Of a stretch of DNA of 39,438 nucleotides, positions 7,210 to 16,911 are shown piece after piece. The position numbers were made by a program, and so were the translations under genes. The notes beneath the pieces are model-generated. The model saw only the letters and a list, made by a program, of their open reading frames with translations, did not search any database and was not told where the DNA came from. Location of the stretch: assembly GCA_020051175.1 (NCBI GenBank), contig JAGVJJ010000063.1, positions 1 to 39,438 of the forward strand, read 5' to 3'. This DNA comes from Bacteroidia bacterium. GTDB taxonomy: Bacteria; Bacteroidota; Bacteroidia; 2-12-FULL-35-15. Each line of letters begins with the position of its first letter. The stretch's first letter is position 1.

Positions 7210-8793
7210 TTATTTTGACTGTTTAATTATTTTCTGATTGCTGCGTTTGTTTCCTGAAATAAACTCTAAAAAATAGATACCATCAGGATAATTGGTTAGC
7301 TCAACAACTGGTTGCTGGTTGGCATCCTGTTTCATGATGAGCTTACCAAAAGTATCGTAAATGCTGATGGAAGCAGACAGGCCACTTTCACTGGAAGTTT
7401 TAACATAAAAAACATCACTAGAAGGGTTTGGATAAATGACAAAACCCTGGTTATCAACAACTTTGTCAATCCCGGTAGTATTTTGCCTGTAATAGTGAAC
7501 CGAGTCAATGTTTCTCCAGTCGTTCTGTCTCCAATCTTGGTATAAATCGGTAAGGTAGTAACCATTAGGGTCATAGGTATAAACATACTGATCATAATTT
7601 TCCCAGGCACTGCTGTTCCAAACCTGATAACGGTTATTTATAACATCGTCATTGGAATCATAAGTATATAAAAACTGGTCAAAGTTAACCCAGGCAGCTC
7701 CGTTCCAGCTCTGGTATATATCTGTAACTTTAAGATGCGATACCCATGTGAAGGTGTATTTGGAAATATTGTCCCAGCCTGTGCCGTTCCAGCCCTGATA
7801 CTCTACATCAATTAAATCAGAATTACTATCGGTAACATAATTGTATTGAAATGTATTTACCCATGCAGAACCGGTCCATTCCTGAAGCAAATCATTGGTA
7901 CGAATGTTATTTGTATTGAAAGTGTACAATTCCTGATTATCATTCACCCAATTGCTCCCATTCCAAATTTGATACACATAAGTAGTGCAATTATCATTGG
8001 CATCATAAGTGTAATTTGAAACATTGTCATTTACCCAGGCACTGCCACCCCATGTTTGCTCCAACCAGCTGGTTCTGTTGCCGTTATTGTCATACGTAAG
8101 AACACTTTGTTTTAAATTCACCCATGAAGTGCCGTTCCATTCCTGGTACAAATCACCAAGCCAGTCGTTCAAGGAACTATAGCTGGAACTATACTGAGTT
8201 TCGTTATCCCAACCGGTACCATTCCAGGTCTGGTACAATTCGCTCAGCATATTGTAATATTGGTCATAGGTACAAATGTACTGGTGCTCATTGTCCCATC
8301 CTGTCCCATTCCAAACCTGGTACAAACGAACTGTTGGATTGCCATAAACATCATTGGTATAAACGTATTGCCAGCTTTTTTGCCATGCTGAGCCGTCCCA
8401 AACCTCAGAACCTTTTGTTATTGTGTAATTGTTACTATCATATGTGTATGTAAATTTAGCCGAACGCTGCCATACCCCCGTTACTGTATCGGAACGCCAT
8501 GCATAGGTGCTGTCCAGGAGGTTAATGGCGCGTTCGCTTTTCAAAAGTGGTTTTACCGGACGGTGTTTGGCAAGCTGCTGCTGATAATACACCTGTTTAT
8601 CAGAAAGTGCATATTCAGGTGTGGTTTTGTACAAGCCCAACCGCGTACGTTCGTTTCCTCTTTTAATGTTGGAAACTGCAGGTTGTTTTACAGGGGAGTC
8701 CGGGTGATGGATGGCAGACAACTGATGTCCCTGGTTGCTTTGCGCAAATGCCATATTACCAAGAAAAAGTGCTACGAGTAGTTTTTGTTTCAA
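7210..8793 (-). CDS. T9SS-secreted protein with about eleven W-N-G-x-x-W tandem repeats
   Basis: The 527 residues comprise a signal peptide (KQKLLVALFLGNMAFAQ), a spacer, about eleven repeats of roughly 30 residues between residues 95 and 430 (consensus WNGTGWxNxxQYxYTYDxNxNxxxxLYQ), and a C-terminal type A sorting domain (YPNPSSDVFYVK...LIMKQ...YPDGIYFLEF...QKIIK). It should be exported by Sec and then cross the outer membrane by the type IX system. Its biochemical role is unknown; YD-like repeats of this sort often build extended surface or adhesive structures. There is no ATG before the signal peptide: the candidate starts are TTG at 8793 or an unusual ATT at 8802 (which would give a KKLKQK N-terminus). 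A good promoter lies 50 nt upstream. The nuclease gene follows 28 nt downstream. Confidence 0.88.
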   Translation of the reverse strand: MKQKLLVALFLGNMAFAQSNQGHQLSAIHHPDSPVKQPAVSNIKRGNERTRLGLYKTTPEYALSDKQVYYQQQLAKHRPVKPLLKSERAINLLDSTYAWRSDTVTGVWQRSAKFTYTYDSNNYTITKGSEVWDGSAWQKSWQYVYTNDVYGNPTVRLYQVWNGTGWDNEHQYICTYDQYYNMLSELYQTWNGTGWDNETQYSSSYSSLNDWLGDLYQEWNGTSWVNLKQSVLTYDNNGNRTSWLEQTWGGSAWVNDNVSNYTYDANDNCTTYVYQIWNGSNWVNDNQELYTFNTNNIRTNDLLQEWTGSAWVNTFQYNYVTDSNSDLIDVEYQGWNGTGWDNISKYTFTWVSHLKVTDIYQSWNGAAWVNFDQFLYTYDSNDDVINNRYQVWNSSAWENYDQYVYTYDPNGYYLTDLYQDWRQNDWRNIDSVHYYRQNTTGIDKVVDNQGFVIYPNPSSDVFYVKTSSESGLSASISIYDTFGKLIMKQDANQQPVVELTNYPDGIYFLEFISGNKRSNQKIIKQSK

Positions 8794-8843
8794 TTTTTTA
8801 ATGTTTAAGGTTAAATGAACTCAATTTTCACAAAAATTTTGCG

Positions 8844-8875
8844 CAAAATTAATATTTATTTAACCAAAAAACAAA
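8844..8875 (-). promoter_or_regulatory. Bacteroidota-type promoter for the T9SS repeat protein unit
   Basis: On the minus strand TTTG (8875-8872), a 20-nt spacer and TAATTTTG (8851-8844) match the TTTG-N19/20-TAnnTTTG sigma factor consensus of this phylum. Transcription would start near 8837 and give a leader of about 44 nt before the TTG start. The rest of 8794-9001 is AT-rich and shows no gene. Confidence 0.65.
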
Positions 8876-9001
8876 TAAATCTTAGCTATTAAACAATTGA
8901 TAATCAGATATTTAAAATATATTTTTCATAACATCCCACAAAAACTATAGATTTTATAGATTATTGCGAAAAAAAATTTGAGCTCCAGGAAGATAGAAAG
9001 A

Positions 9002-12000
9002 TCAGCATTTAACCCCGATTATACAAACATCGTCCACCTGCTCCAGATCACCCTTCCATTGTTCAAACACAGTGTCAATTTCCTGTTTCTGCTGATCTAA
9101 AGGCTTGCTGTGCATTTTCAGAAGCAGCTCCCGCAAGGCTGCAATTTTGAATTTTTTACCCTTTCTGCCCCCAAACTGGTCGGCAAAACCATCCGTAAAA
9201 ATATAGATAACATCCCCTTTGTGAAGCTGGATGGTATGTGCTGTAAATGGCTTATTTTCAGCATATTTACCAATTGGCTGCTTATCCGGACGTGTTTCCA
9301 AAAGCTTGTTATCCCTGACGATCCAAAGCGGGTTATTAGCACCAGCCCAGCGTAACAGCTTGGTGGAAGTATTTAATACACAGATAGATATATCCATCCC
9401 ATCTTTCACCTCATCGTTGCTTTTTTCGAACTGCTCAATTACCAACTCACGGGTTTTATTTAAAATCTGGTCAGGTTCGATTAGTTTAAACTCTTTCAGC
9501 ACCCGGTTGAGCGCATTGTTGCAGATAACGCTGACCATGGCCCCCGGAACCCCATGCCCTGTACAATCAGCAGCAGCAAATATAACGCTGTGAAGCTCTT
9601 CCATTTTTTCAACCCAGTAAAAATCACCGGCAACAATGTCTTTAGGCTTATAAAGGATGAAAGATTCCGGCAAATAGCTTTTCACTACCTCCTCGGAGGG
9701 TAATATAGCCTCCTGGATACGTTTTGCATAGGTAATACTGTCCAGTATCTCTTTTTGCTTTTTTTCAACAAGGGTACGTTGTTTTTCGGCTTCATCCTTC
9801 TGGTGCAATACCTCAGCAGTACGCTCCTCGACTGTTTTCTCAAGTATTTTTTTACCTTGTCTCAGCGCTGCCGTTCTCCAGAGGTAAATGCTGTACAATA
9901 CCAACAATCCAAATATAACCAAGAGCGTCCTGAACCACCAGGTTTTTGACCAGGGCGGCCTTATTACAAACGGGTAGGTATACTCCTTACTCCAGAAGCC
10001 CTCGCTGTTCATCGCCTTCACTTTAAAGATGTAGTTCCCATGAGGCAGGTTGCGGTATGGAACCTCCGTATGATTGGTCTGGGTGCTCCATTTATCATCA
10101 AACCCTTCCAGCTTATACTGGTACTTAATTTTCCGGCTTTGTTTCTGCGTAATCCCTATGTAATTAAAAACCAAGTAGTTATTATCATGAAAGAGACTTA
10201 AATTCTGAGGCAAATTGTACCATTCCCCTATTTTATCGAATGTTAACCCGGCTATTTTTACTCCATTGCCCAGAAGCATTGAAGTGTCCTTATTTTTTTC
10301 AAAAGTCAACCAGGGGATATTTTCATCAAACAGCTCAATATTTGTCAACTGAACGTTGGGAGGGATGGTATCCACATCTTCCCCTTCAGGATGAAACGCT
10401 GTAAGCCTGTCGTTGGCACCAATCCAGATAGTGCCTTTTTTATCCTGTGCAATGGCCTTGGCGTTGCATCCAATACCCAGAAAGCCATCCTGGTAAGAAT
10501 AATTTTTAAAAAGTATGAGCTGCTCATTGCTTTCATTTGCATAATTTTTTGCAAGACGCACCATGTAATTGTTTGCCAGTTTGCTCAGCCCAAAGCGGGT
10601 CCCGAACCAAAGGTTTCCTTTTTTATCTTCAAGGATGGACAAAACAAAATTGTTCTGCAAGCCTTCCTTTTCAGTAAAATGCGTAAAGTATTTGCCATCG
10701 TATTTATCTACACCGCCACCGGCAGTGCCAAACCACATATTCCCATGTGCATCCTTAAGCATGGACAAAACAAAATTGTTTGCCAGCCCCTGTTTTTCAG
10801 TGTAATGTGTAAATACTTTACCATCAAACTTATTTACACCTCCACCGTAGGTACCTATCCAGATGTTGCCATCCTTGTCTTCTTCGAGGCAAAAAATAGC
10901 ATTATTGCTAAGTCCCTCTTTTGTAGTGTAGCAGGTTAACTTTTTCCCATCAAACATGCACACACCACCACCTTCAGTTCCGAACCACAGGTTCCCGGAT
11001 TTATCTTCAAGTACGCTTCTAATTATACCACTTGGCATTCCCTGCTTTGCATCATAGATGGTAAACTGCGGGCGATCCTTTTCCAAACCACTTACTTTAC
11101 ATACCCCACCACCATTGGTACCGAACCATAAATCACCATTTTTATCTTTTAATGCATCCCAAATGGTGTTGTGGGGCACGCCCTGACCGGTTGAATAACT
11201 TTTAAATGCTTTACCATCATATTTGCTTATGCCGCCACCGTTTGTACCAAACCATACAGCTCCACTATTGTCTTCCACTATTGCAAAAACTGAACTATTG
11301 GCCAATCCTTCTTTATTGGAATAATGCGTAAATGTTTTTCCATTGTATTTACTAAGGCCTCCACAGTAAGGACCAATCCACAGGTTTCCGCTTTTATCCT
11401 CCAGCAAACCAAAAATAAGGTTACTGTACAGCCCCTCATTGTCGGTATAATGGGTGAATGACTTGCCATCGTACTTATTCACACCTCCCCCGTATGTGCC
11501 AAGCCATATATTGCCATTGCTATCCTCAATAAGAGACGAAATGAAATTGCTGCTCAACCCTTCCTCGGTAGTATAGTTTGTAAAAGTTTTACCATCAAAC
11601 CTGCATGCACCTTCGTCTTCGGTACCAAACCAGATGCTACCATTTTTATCCTGTAAAAGCTTTAAAACCCTGTTATTTAGCAAGCCCTGCCTAACCGTAT
11701 AGTGAAAGAAAGTAGTGCCGTCAAATTTAAAAACACCATCGCCTTCGGTGGCAAACCACATATTGCCAGTATTATCCTTTATTATGCTGCGTACACCTTT
11801 ATTCGAAAAACCCTGCTTTGCGGCATAGGTAATAAACTCAACCTTTCCGGAGTCTTTCACCACACACTTCGTGGCACCTCCACTTTGTCTGCCAAACCAT
11901 ACATTCCCGTCCTTATCTTCAGAACAGGAAGGGATAATATCGCTTAAGCCATTGCTGCTATTGAAATGTGCAAAATATTTTCCATCGTACCTGGATACAC

Positions 12001-12634
12001 CACCACCATAGGTCCCAAACCAAAGATTGCCCTTTTTATCAATGAGCATACAGAGAATGTTATTATTACTTAAACCTTCTGTTTCGGTATAATGGGTAAA
12101 TGTTTGTCCATCGTATTTGCTTACACCACCACCAGCAGTTCCTATCCACAAATTACCGAAATTATCCTGCAATATGCAGTTCACAATGCTGTGTTTAAGC
12201 CCCTGAAGCTTTCCATAGGAGCAAAAATTCTGTGAGTTGTGATCGCGGGTATAAGCCTCTTTGGCCATATTGGTTTCAGGCACACCTGCAGTAAAGCAAC
12301 TGTCCTTTACCAGCACTTTTTCCGGCAGCAAAAAAGTATCCGTTCCGGGACGAGTAATAAACGGTAATGTTGCAGGTACTATTTTAGGCTTTCCCTGAGG
12401 GTGAATGTTTGCATTGGCTATCACTTCCTGTGGATATCCGGCTGTGATAACAGTTGGTTTTCCAGCTATTTTAACTACAGGAGGAGATATGCTGTCGGGC
12501 GGCAAAACATAGCCATCAACGGTAACCACGTCAGGTGTATTTGCCTGAAAACGCGATTGTTCAGACTGTTGCGTGCAGGAAAACAGCATACACACAATCC
12601 CAATCCATGCTATATATACGGTTTTCATCTGCAA
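9002..12634 (-). CDS. lipoprotein two-propeller (Reg_prop/Y_Y_Y) sensor with SpoIIE phosphatase output
   Basis: The N-terminus MQMKTVYIAWIGIVCMLFSC is a lipoprotein-like signal (Cys about residue 20). From about residue 135 to 760 I count fourteen Reg_prop repeats (G-L-x-x-N-x-V...DxxGNLWFGTxGGGVxKYDG), the number needed for two seven-bladed propellers. A Y_Y_Y domain (about 833-893) with YQYKLEGFDDKW follows, then one membrane helix (about 897-918), a coiled coil (about 920-975) containing the linker DSITYAKRIQEAILPSE, and a PP2C-type SpoIIE phosphatase (about 985-1210: VAGDFYW, AADCTGHGVPGAM, KDGMDIS, FTDGFADQFGG, VDDVCIIG). In Bacteroidota this sensor usually drives a histidine kinase or a hybrid; here the output is a protein phosphatase, probably acting on a phosphorylated STAS- or SiaC-like protein. 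It follows the thioredoxin-OmpA gene by 79 nt. Confidence 0.93.
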   Translation of the reverse strand: MQMKTVYIAWIGIVCMLFSCTQQSEQSRFQANTPDVVTVDGYVLPPDSISPPVVKIAGKPTVITAGYPQEVIANANIHPQGKPKIVPATLPFITRPGTDTFLLPEKVLVKDSCFTAGVPETNMAKEAYTRDHNSQNFCSYGKLQGLKHSIVNCILQDNFGNLWIGTAGGGVSKYDGQTFTHYTETEGLSNNNILCMLIDKKGNLWFGTYGGGVSRYDGKYFAHFNSSNGLSDIIPSCSEDKDGNVWFGRQSGGATKCVVKDSGKVEFITYAAKQGFSNKGVRSIIKDNTGNMWFATEGDGVFKFDGTTFFHYTVRQGLLNNRVLKLLQDKNGSIWFGTEDEGACRFDGKTFTNYTTEEGLSSNFISSLIEDSNGNIWLGTYGGGVNKYDGKSFTHYTDNEGLYSNLIFGLLEDKSGNLWIGPYCGGLSKYNGKTFTHYSNKEGLANSSVFAIVEDNSGAVWFGTNGGGISKYDGKAFKSYSTGQGVPHNTIWDALKDKNGDLWFGTNGGGVCKVSGLEKDRPQFTIYDAKQGMPSGIIRSVLEDKSGNLWFGTEGGGVCMFDGKKLTCYTTKEGLSNNAIFCLEEDKDGNIWIGTYGGGVNKFDGKVFTHYTEKQGLANNFVLSMLKDAHGNMWFGTAGGGVDKYDGKYFTHFTEKEGLQNNFVLSILEDKKGNLWFGTRFGLSKLANNYMVRLAKNYANESNEQLILFKNYSYQDGFLGIGCNAKAIAQDKKGTIWIGANDRLTAFHPEGEDVDTIPPNVQLTNIELFDENIPWLTFEKNKDTSMLLGNGVKIAGLTFDKIGEWYNLPQNLSLFHDNNYLVFNYIGITQKQSRKIKYQYKLEGFDDKWSTQTNHTEVPYRNLPHGNYIFKVKAMNSEGFWSKEYTYPFVIRPPWSKTWWFRTLLVIFGLLVLYSIYLWRTAALRQGKKILEKTVEERTAEVLHQKDEAEKQRTLVEKKQKEILDSITYAKRIQEAILPSEEVVKSYLPESFILYKPKDIVAGDFYWVEKMEELHSVIFAAADCTGHGVPGAMVSVICNNALNRVLKEFKLIEPDQILNKTRELVIEQFEKSNDEVKDGMDISICVLNTSTKLLRWAGANNPLWIVRDNKLLETRPDKQPIGKYAENKPFTAHTIQLHKGDVIYIFTDGFADQFGGRKGKKFKIAALRELLLKMHSKPLDQQKQEIDTVFEQWKGDLEQVDDVCIIGVKC

Positions 12635-12713
12635 ATGCTTTTCATTTGCAATAATAGTAATTTAATTGGTTGGGGCAAGCATTGTGGACAGCCGATCGGA
12701 CAATACGACCGAA

Positions 12714-14366
12714 TTAATTCATGACCATCACAAACTCTACCCTGCGGTTCTTTTTTCGCCCCGCTTCCGTAGCATTGTTAGTAATTGGTTTTTCACAACC
12801 AAACCCTTTGTAAAATAATCTATCCTTAGCTATTCCTTTAGAAACCATGTAATCAACAACAGCCTTTGCTCTTTCTTCTGACAGCATTTGATTTTTTGTT
12901 CTGTCGCCCATATTATCTGTATGTCCACGCACTTCTATTTTCATCTGAGTTGATTTTTGTAACCTGAGAACAAGCTTATCCACTTCAGGAAATGATTCTT
13001 TTAACAATATCGATTTATTACTTTCAAATAAAATATTCTGCATTACAACTGGCTTCCGCTTAGGCCACATATTGTATAAATAAATAGTGAAACCGGTTAC
13101 ACTTGGGTAATATGCATATACATACAAATAATACGTACGACCGGCTTTTATCCGAATGGAAGCAGCATAAGCCGGACCAGGACCTATCCCTACAGATTGT
13201 GTTTGAGTGTATTCCGAAAGCCCGGTAACACCACTTTTAGAAGTACAATACGAGTAGCATGAACGAACGGCACCAGCTTTCGATAATTTCAGCTTATCAA
13301 CACAATCCTCACTGTTGCACTCATACAATGAGAAATCATAATCGTCCAGGCTGTCTTCCGGAACAAGGTCAAACGTAAGCGTTGTATCATGGCCAGGTAC
13401 AAATTTAAACCAGGCACCCTGATTAGTAGAAACATTCAACATTCCCAATACAGGATCTTTGATCTCCATAGCGTGTTCAATAGTTGCATTTGGAAGCGTC
13501 ACCAGCTTTGATTCTGATTTTGCAATTATACGCTGGCAATCTTTTGTTTTTAGTCCCCGGAATTCAGCGATTATTTTCTTCCGGTGATTAATGCGATTGT
13601 TCCTGTAGTCATCGAAAAGCACTTCCCTGAAAACGTTATTTATTTTGGATTCTACAGAATCGGCACCAAAAGCCTTTGAAAAAGCTGGCCTGTTTGCCAG
13701 CAGATATTTAAACTCCTTTGTATAATAACCTGAATAAGCGTATAGTATTTTCCAATTGTACAACGAGAGGATTTCTTTCTGTGGAACCCTGGAAAAATAC
13801 TTTATAATTAACGAATCATGCAAGAGATTTAAATTTTCAAGCATTTTGAAATATGAGTAAGCAATTTTTGCATCCGCAGGATTATCTGCAAACAGCTTTG
13901 AATGCGTTACCAATTGCTTTTGGGGGTCCATGGCATCTTCTCCATTTTCAATAAACTTCTGAGGTGGTACAGAACCCGCAGTTCTATGCAGCACTTCGCC
14001 TTTTTCATTTAAGTAAAGCATTGAAGGATAGCTGGTGATCTTGTATTTTTTTGCCAGTAACGGTCCTTCCTCTTTCTCCATATCTACTTTTATACATATG
14101 AATTTGGAATTGTAGAAATCGGCTACAGAATCATTATTAAAAACATTGTTTTTCATCCAGAAGCACGGACCACACCAGGAAGTGTAGCAATCAACAAACA
14201 GCATTTTACCATTTTTTTGGGCCTTTTCCAATGCCTTCTTCAGTGGCAGCTGTTCAAAATTCACTTCACGGTTCAGCGCAAAGAGGGAGCAGGAACAAAA
14301 TAAGGAAAACAGGATAGCAATCTGTACCGAAGCTATGATTTTATTGCTTTTTTCTTTCTTTTCCAT
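12714..14366 (-). CDS. thioredoxin-OmpA fusion envelope protein
   Basis: The 550 residues begin with a signal segment (IIASVQIAILFSLFCSCSLFA). A thioredoxin fold follows (about 33-150) with the active site TSWCGPC (Trp-Cys-Gly-Pro-Cys at 64-68) and the cis-proline segment ITSYPSMLYL. A helical middle (about 160-290) leads to a beta domain (about 295-435: WFKFVPGHDTTLTFDL...YYLYVYAYYPSVTGFTIYLYN) resembling pre-peptidase C-like modules. Residues about 445-550 are an OmpA C-terminal peptidoglycan-binding domain (IEVRGHTDNMGD, LSEERAKAVVDYM, GFGCEKPI, NRRVEFVM). The product should sit in the periplasm, tethered to peptidoglycan, with a redox-active site that may act on disulfides or feed a partner. 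Co-transcription with the propeller-SpoIIE gene (79 nt away) is likely. The fusion is uncommon; the substrate is unknown. Confidence 0.87.
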   Translation of the reverse strand: MEKKEKSNKIIASVQIAILFSLFCSCSLFALNREVNFEQLPLKKALEKAQKNGKMLFVDCYTSWCGPCFWMKNNVFNNDSVADFYNSKFICIKVDMEKEEGPLLAKKYKITSYPSMLYLNEKGEVLHRTAGSVPPQKFIENGEDAMDPQKQLVTHSKLFADNPADAKIAYSYFKMLENLNLLHDSLIIKYFSRVPQKEILSLYNWKILYAYSGYYTKEFKYLLANRPAFSKAFGADSVESKINNVFREVLFDDYRNNRINHRKKIIAEFRGLKTKDCQRIIAKSESKLVTLPNATIEHAMEIKDPVLGMLNVSTNQGAWFKFVPGHDTTLTFDLVPEDSLDDYDFSLYECNSEDCVDKLKLSKAGAVRSCYSYCTSKSGVTGLSEYTQTQSVGIGPGPAYAASIRIKAGRTYYLYVYAYYPSVTGFTIYLYNMWPKRKPVVMQNILFESNKSILLKESFPEVDKLVLRLQKSTQMKIEVRGHTDNMGDRTKNQMLSEERAKAVVDYMVSKGIAKDRLFYKGFGCEKPITNNATEAGRKKNRRVEFVMVMN

Positions 14367-14380
14367 AAAAAGAATGTTTA

Positions 14381-14407
14381 GAGTTTATATAGTCATAATA
14401 TAAACTC
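14381..14407. promoter_or_regulatory. 10-bp inverted repeat ahead of the thioredoxin-OmpA gene
   Basis: The arms GAGTTTATAT (14381-14390) and ATATAAACTC (14398-14407) are perfect and separated by 7 nt, ending 15 nt upstream of the ATG. It could be an operator or a leader hairpin. No T-run suits a terminator. Confidence 0.4.
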
Positions 14408-14424
14408 CGGAAAAAAGTCACAAA

Positions 14425-14460
14425 AAAACCACGCAAGTTTTAAAAACATCGCGTGGTTTT
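14425..14460 (-). terminator. intrinsic terminator of purL
   Basis: The arms AAAACCACGC (14425-14434) and GCGTGGTTTT (14451-14460) enclose a 16-nt loop. On the minus strand the stem begins 19 nt after the purL stop and ends in a TTTTTTT run. Confidence 0.85.
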
Positions 14461-14478
14461 AAATCAACTGAAATTATT

Positions 14479-16707
14479 TTAATTCAGCATTTTCCCCAAT
14501 GCACTGTCAAACAATGCTTTTGCTTCGGCAACAGTACCAAACGATTCTTCGTCAATCACCATTTCTTTTCCTGTAACATCACCAAGATATTCAAACTCTG
14601 CACCGGATTCCATCATGAGGTCAATAAACTTGTCTTCGTCCTCTTTCTTAACTGAAACAATAACGCGGCTTTGAGCTTCCCCAAAAAGGAACGCATCTTT
14701 ACGTACCTCTTCATTGGTACTGATGTTGAAGCCTAACCCGTTTGTCATGGAACTTTCCAAAAGGGTGATAAACAAACCACCATCCGCACAATCGTGGGCC
14801 GATTGTATAACACGCTCTTTCACAAGTGCTTTTACAGCCTGCTGCACTTCAAATTCCTCATCCAGGTTGAATGCAGGAGGAGGTGTATTTTTAACATTGT
14901 GGTACGAGTATAAATATTCAGAAGAAGAGATATCGTTTTTAGAGCTTCCGATAAGGTAAATTGAATCGCCTTCGTTTTTAAAGTTCAGGGTCATGCGGGT
15001 AGACTTGTCTTTCAGCACTCCAAGCATACCAATTGTTGGGGTAGGAAATACAGGTCCTTCATAAGACGACTGATTGTAAAAGCTCACATTGCCGCCCGTT
15101 ACAGGAGTTTCGAACTTAATACATGCAGCGCCCATACCTTTGATGGCACCTACAAACTGCCAGTAAACTTCAGGGTTGTATGGGTTTCCAAAATTCAGGC
15201 AGTTGGTAATTGCAGAAGGTTCACCACCACTGCAAACAATGTTACGCGCAGCTTCCGATACTGCAATCGCACAACCGATTTCCGGGTCGGCATTCACGTA
15301 ACGGGAGTTGCAATCCACCTTTAAAGCAATGGCTTTGTTTGTTCCTTTAATATTTACAACGGCTGCATCAGAAGGCGCATTGGTACTCATGTTCACCGTA
15401 CCCACCATTGAATCATACTGGTTATATACCCATTGCTTGGAAGCAATATTCGGGTGCGACATTAAAAATTTAGCTACTGCAACCAAATCCTGCGGCTCTT
15501 TTACACTGTCGATATTGAATTTTTTTGACTCCGCGTAATAAGCAGGCTCTTTATATTCACGGTGATACACCGGTGCACCTCCGCCCAGTACCAAATCATC
15601 AGCAGGAACATCAGCTACCAGCTCATCACTTACATAGTAGCGCAAACGTTTTGTATCCGTTACCACACCAATCTGGGAGCAGTTCAAATCCCATTTTTCA
15701 AATACTTTCTCCACATCTTTTTCCCTGCCTTTCTTTACCACGATAAGCATACGCTCCTGAGATTCGGAAAGCAATATTTCAAAAGGCTGCATGTTGGCCT
15801 GGCGGGTAGGAACTCGGTCCAGCCACACATCCATACCGTGCTCACCTTTTGCACTCATTTCGGAAGTGGAGCAGGTAATACCTGCTGCCCCCATATCCTG
15901 CATACCAATAACAGCACCGGTTTTAATTACTTCAAGTGTTGCTTCCAACAATAATTTTTCCTGGAAAGGGTCCCCCACCTGCACTGCAGGAAGATCTTTC
16001 GCAGAATCTTCAGTAATATCAGCCGAAGCGAAAGTAGCACCATGTATACCATCTTTACCGGTTGCTGAACCAACAATATACACGGGGTTTCCAACACCGT
16101 AAGAAATTGCAGAAACAGTTTCACCTGCTTTTACAATACCGGCACTCATGGCATTCACAAGCGGATTGACATTGTAACAATCATCAAAAAACACCTCACC
16201 GCCAACAGTAGGGATGCCGAATGCATTACCGTAATCACCAATACCCTTAACAACCCCTTTTACCAGCCATTTGGTACGATCGAGCTTCAGATCGCCAAAA
16301 CGTAACGAATTCAACTGAGCAATAGGGCGCGCCCCCATGGTAAAGATATCGCGGTTGATACCACCCACACCTGTTGCAGCTCCCTGGTAGGGCTCCAATG
16401 CCGAAGGGTGGTTGTGCGACTCTATTTTAAAGGCACAGCCAAGGCCATCACCAATATCTACCAGACCGGCATTTTCAGCACCGGCCTCGGCAAGAATATA
16501 AGGCCCTTTTTTGGGCAGTTTTTTCAGCCAAACAATAGAATTTTTATAAGAGCAGTGCTCGCTCCACATTACTGAAAATATGCTTAGCTCCGTAAAATTA
16601 GGAGTACGTCCCAATATGGATTTAATCTTTTCAAACTCCTCCGGCAATAAACCTAATTTTTTAGCCGTTTCAACGGTTGTTAACTTATCCTGTGATGTTT
16701 CAGACAT
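14479..16707 (-). CDS. purL: phosphoribosylformylglycinamidine synthase subunit PurL
   Basis: This 742-residue protein is the synthetase subunit that converts FGAR, ATP and ammonia to FGAM in purine synthesis. Its length matches the small (three-component) PurL, which works with PurQ and PurS; neither partner is in the window. Signatures are [12 protein letters not shown] (about residues 46-57), [21 protein letters not shown] with the catalytic His and binding Glu, [60 protein letters not shown] and AHDCADGGL. The ATG at 16707 gives the expected N-terminus. The gene has its own downstream terminator and faces a divergent permease gene upstream, so it is probably transcribed alone. Confidence 0.97.
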   Translation of the reverse strand: MSETSQDKLTTVETAKKLGLLPEEFEKIKSILGRTPNFTELSIFSVMWSEHCSYKNSIVWLKKLPKKGPYILAEAGAENAGLVDIGDGLGCAFKIESHNHPSALEPYQGAATGVGGINRDIFTMGARPIAQLNSLRFGDLKLDRTKWLVKGVVKGIGDYGNAFGIPTVGGEVFFDDCYNVNPLVNAMSAGIVKAGETVSAISYGVGNPVYIVGSATGKDGIHGATFASADITEDSAKDLPAVQVGDPFQEKLLLEATLEVIKTGAVIGMQDMGAAGITCSTSEMSAKGEHGMDVWLDRVPTRQANMQPFEILLSESQERMLIVVKKGREKDVEKVFEKWDLNCSQIGVVTDTKRLRYYVSDELVADVPADDLVLGGGAPVYHREYKEPAYYAESKKFNIDSVKEPQDLVAVAKFLMSHPNIASKQWVYNQYDSMVGTVNMSTNAPSDAAVVNIKGTNKAIALKVDCNSRYVNADPEIGCAIAVSEAARNIVCSGGEPSAITNCLNFGNPYNPEVYWQFVGAIKGMGAACIKFETPVTGGNVSFYNQSSYEGPVFPTPTIGMLGVLKDKSTRMTLNFKNEGDSIYLIGSSKNDISSSEYLYSYHNVKNTPPPAFNLDEEFEVQQAVKALVKERVIQSAHDCADGGLFITLLESSMTNGLGFNISTNEEVRKDAFLFGEAQSRVIVSVKKEDEDKFIDLMMESGAEFEYLGDVTGKEMVIDEESFGTVAEAKALFDSALGKMLN

Positions 16708-16781
16708 ATTTATAATTGTTGATTTGTTGAATTTTAGATTAGCCGAAGACTCCTCCGGAGAATTGTAATTCTGTTAAGCTT

Positions 16782-16789
16782 CAAATTTA
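16782..16789 (-). promoter_or_regulatory. candidate -7 element for purL
   Basis: TAAATTTG on the minus strand fits TAnnTTTG, 75 nt upstream of the purL ATG. I find no good -33 TTTG at the right distance. Confidence 0.3.
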
Positions 16790-16911
16790 CGGAAAAAGGC
16801 GGTTACAGATAAACGAATTATTGCGAATTTACGAAAATCGCATCTTTATCGTTCATTGACAGTGACATACCCTACATTTTTGCACCAAAATAGGCATACC
16901 AATTATTTTTA

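Noticed and set aside
10391..10939. Open frame of 182 codons on the plus strand
   Set aside because: It runs antisense to the repeated propeller part of the 1210-aa sensor; the repeats keep the opposite strand open. No family resemblance.
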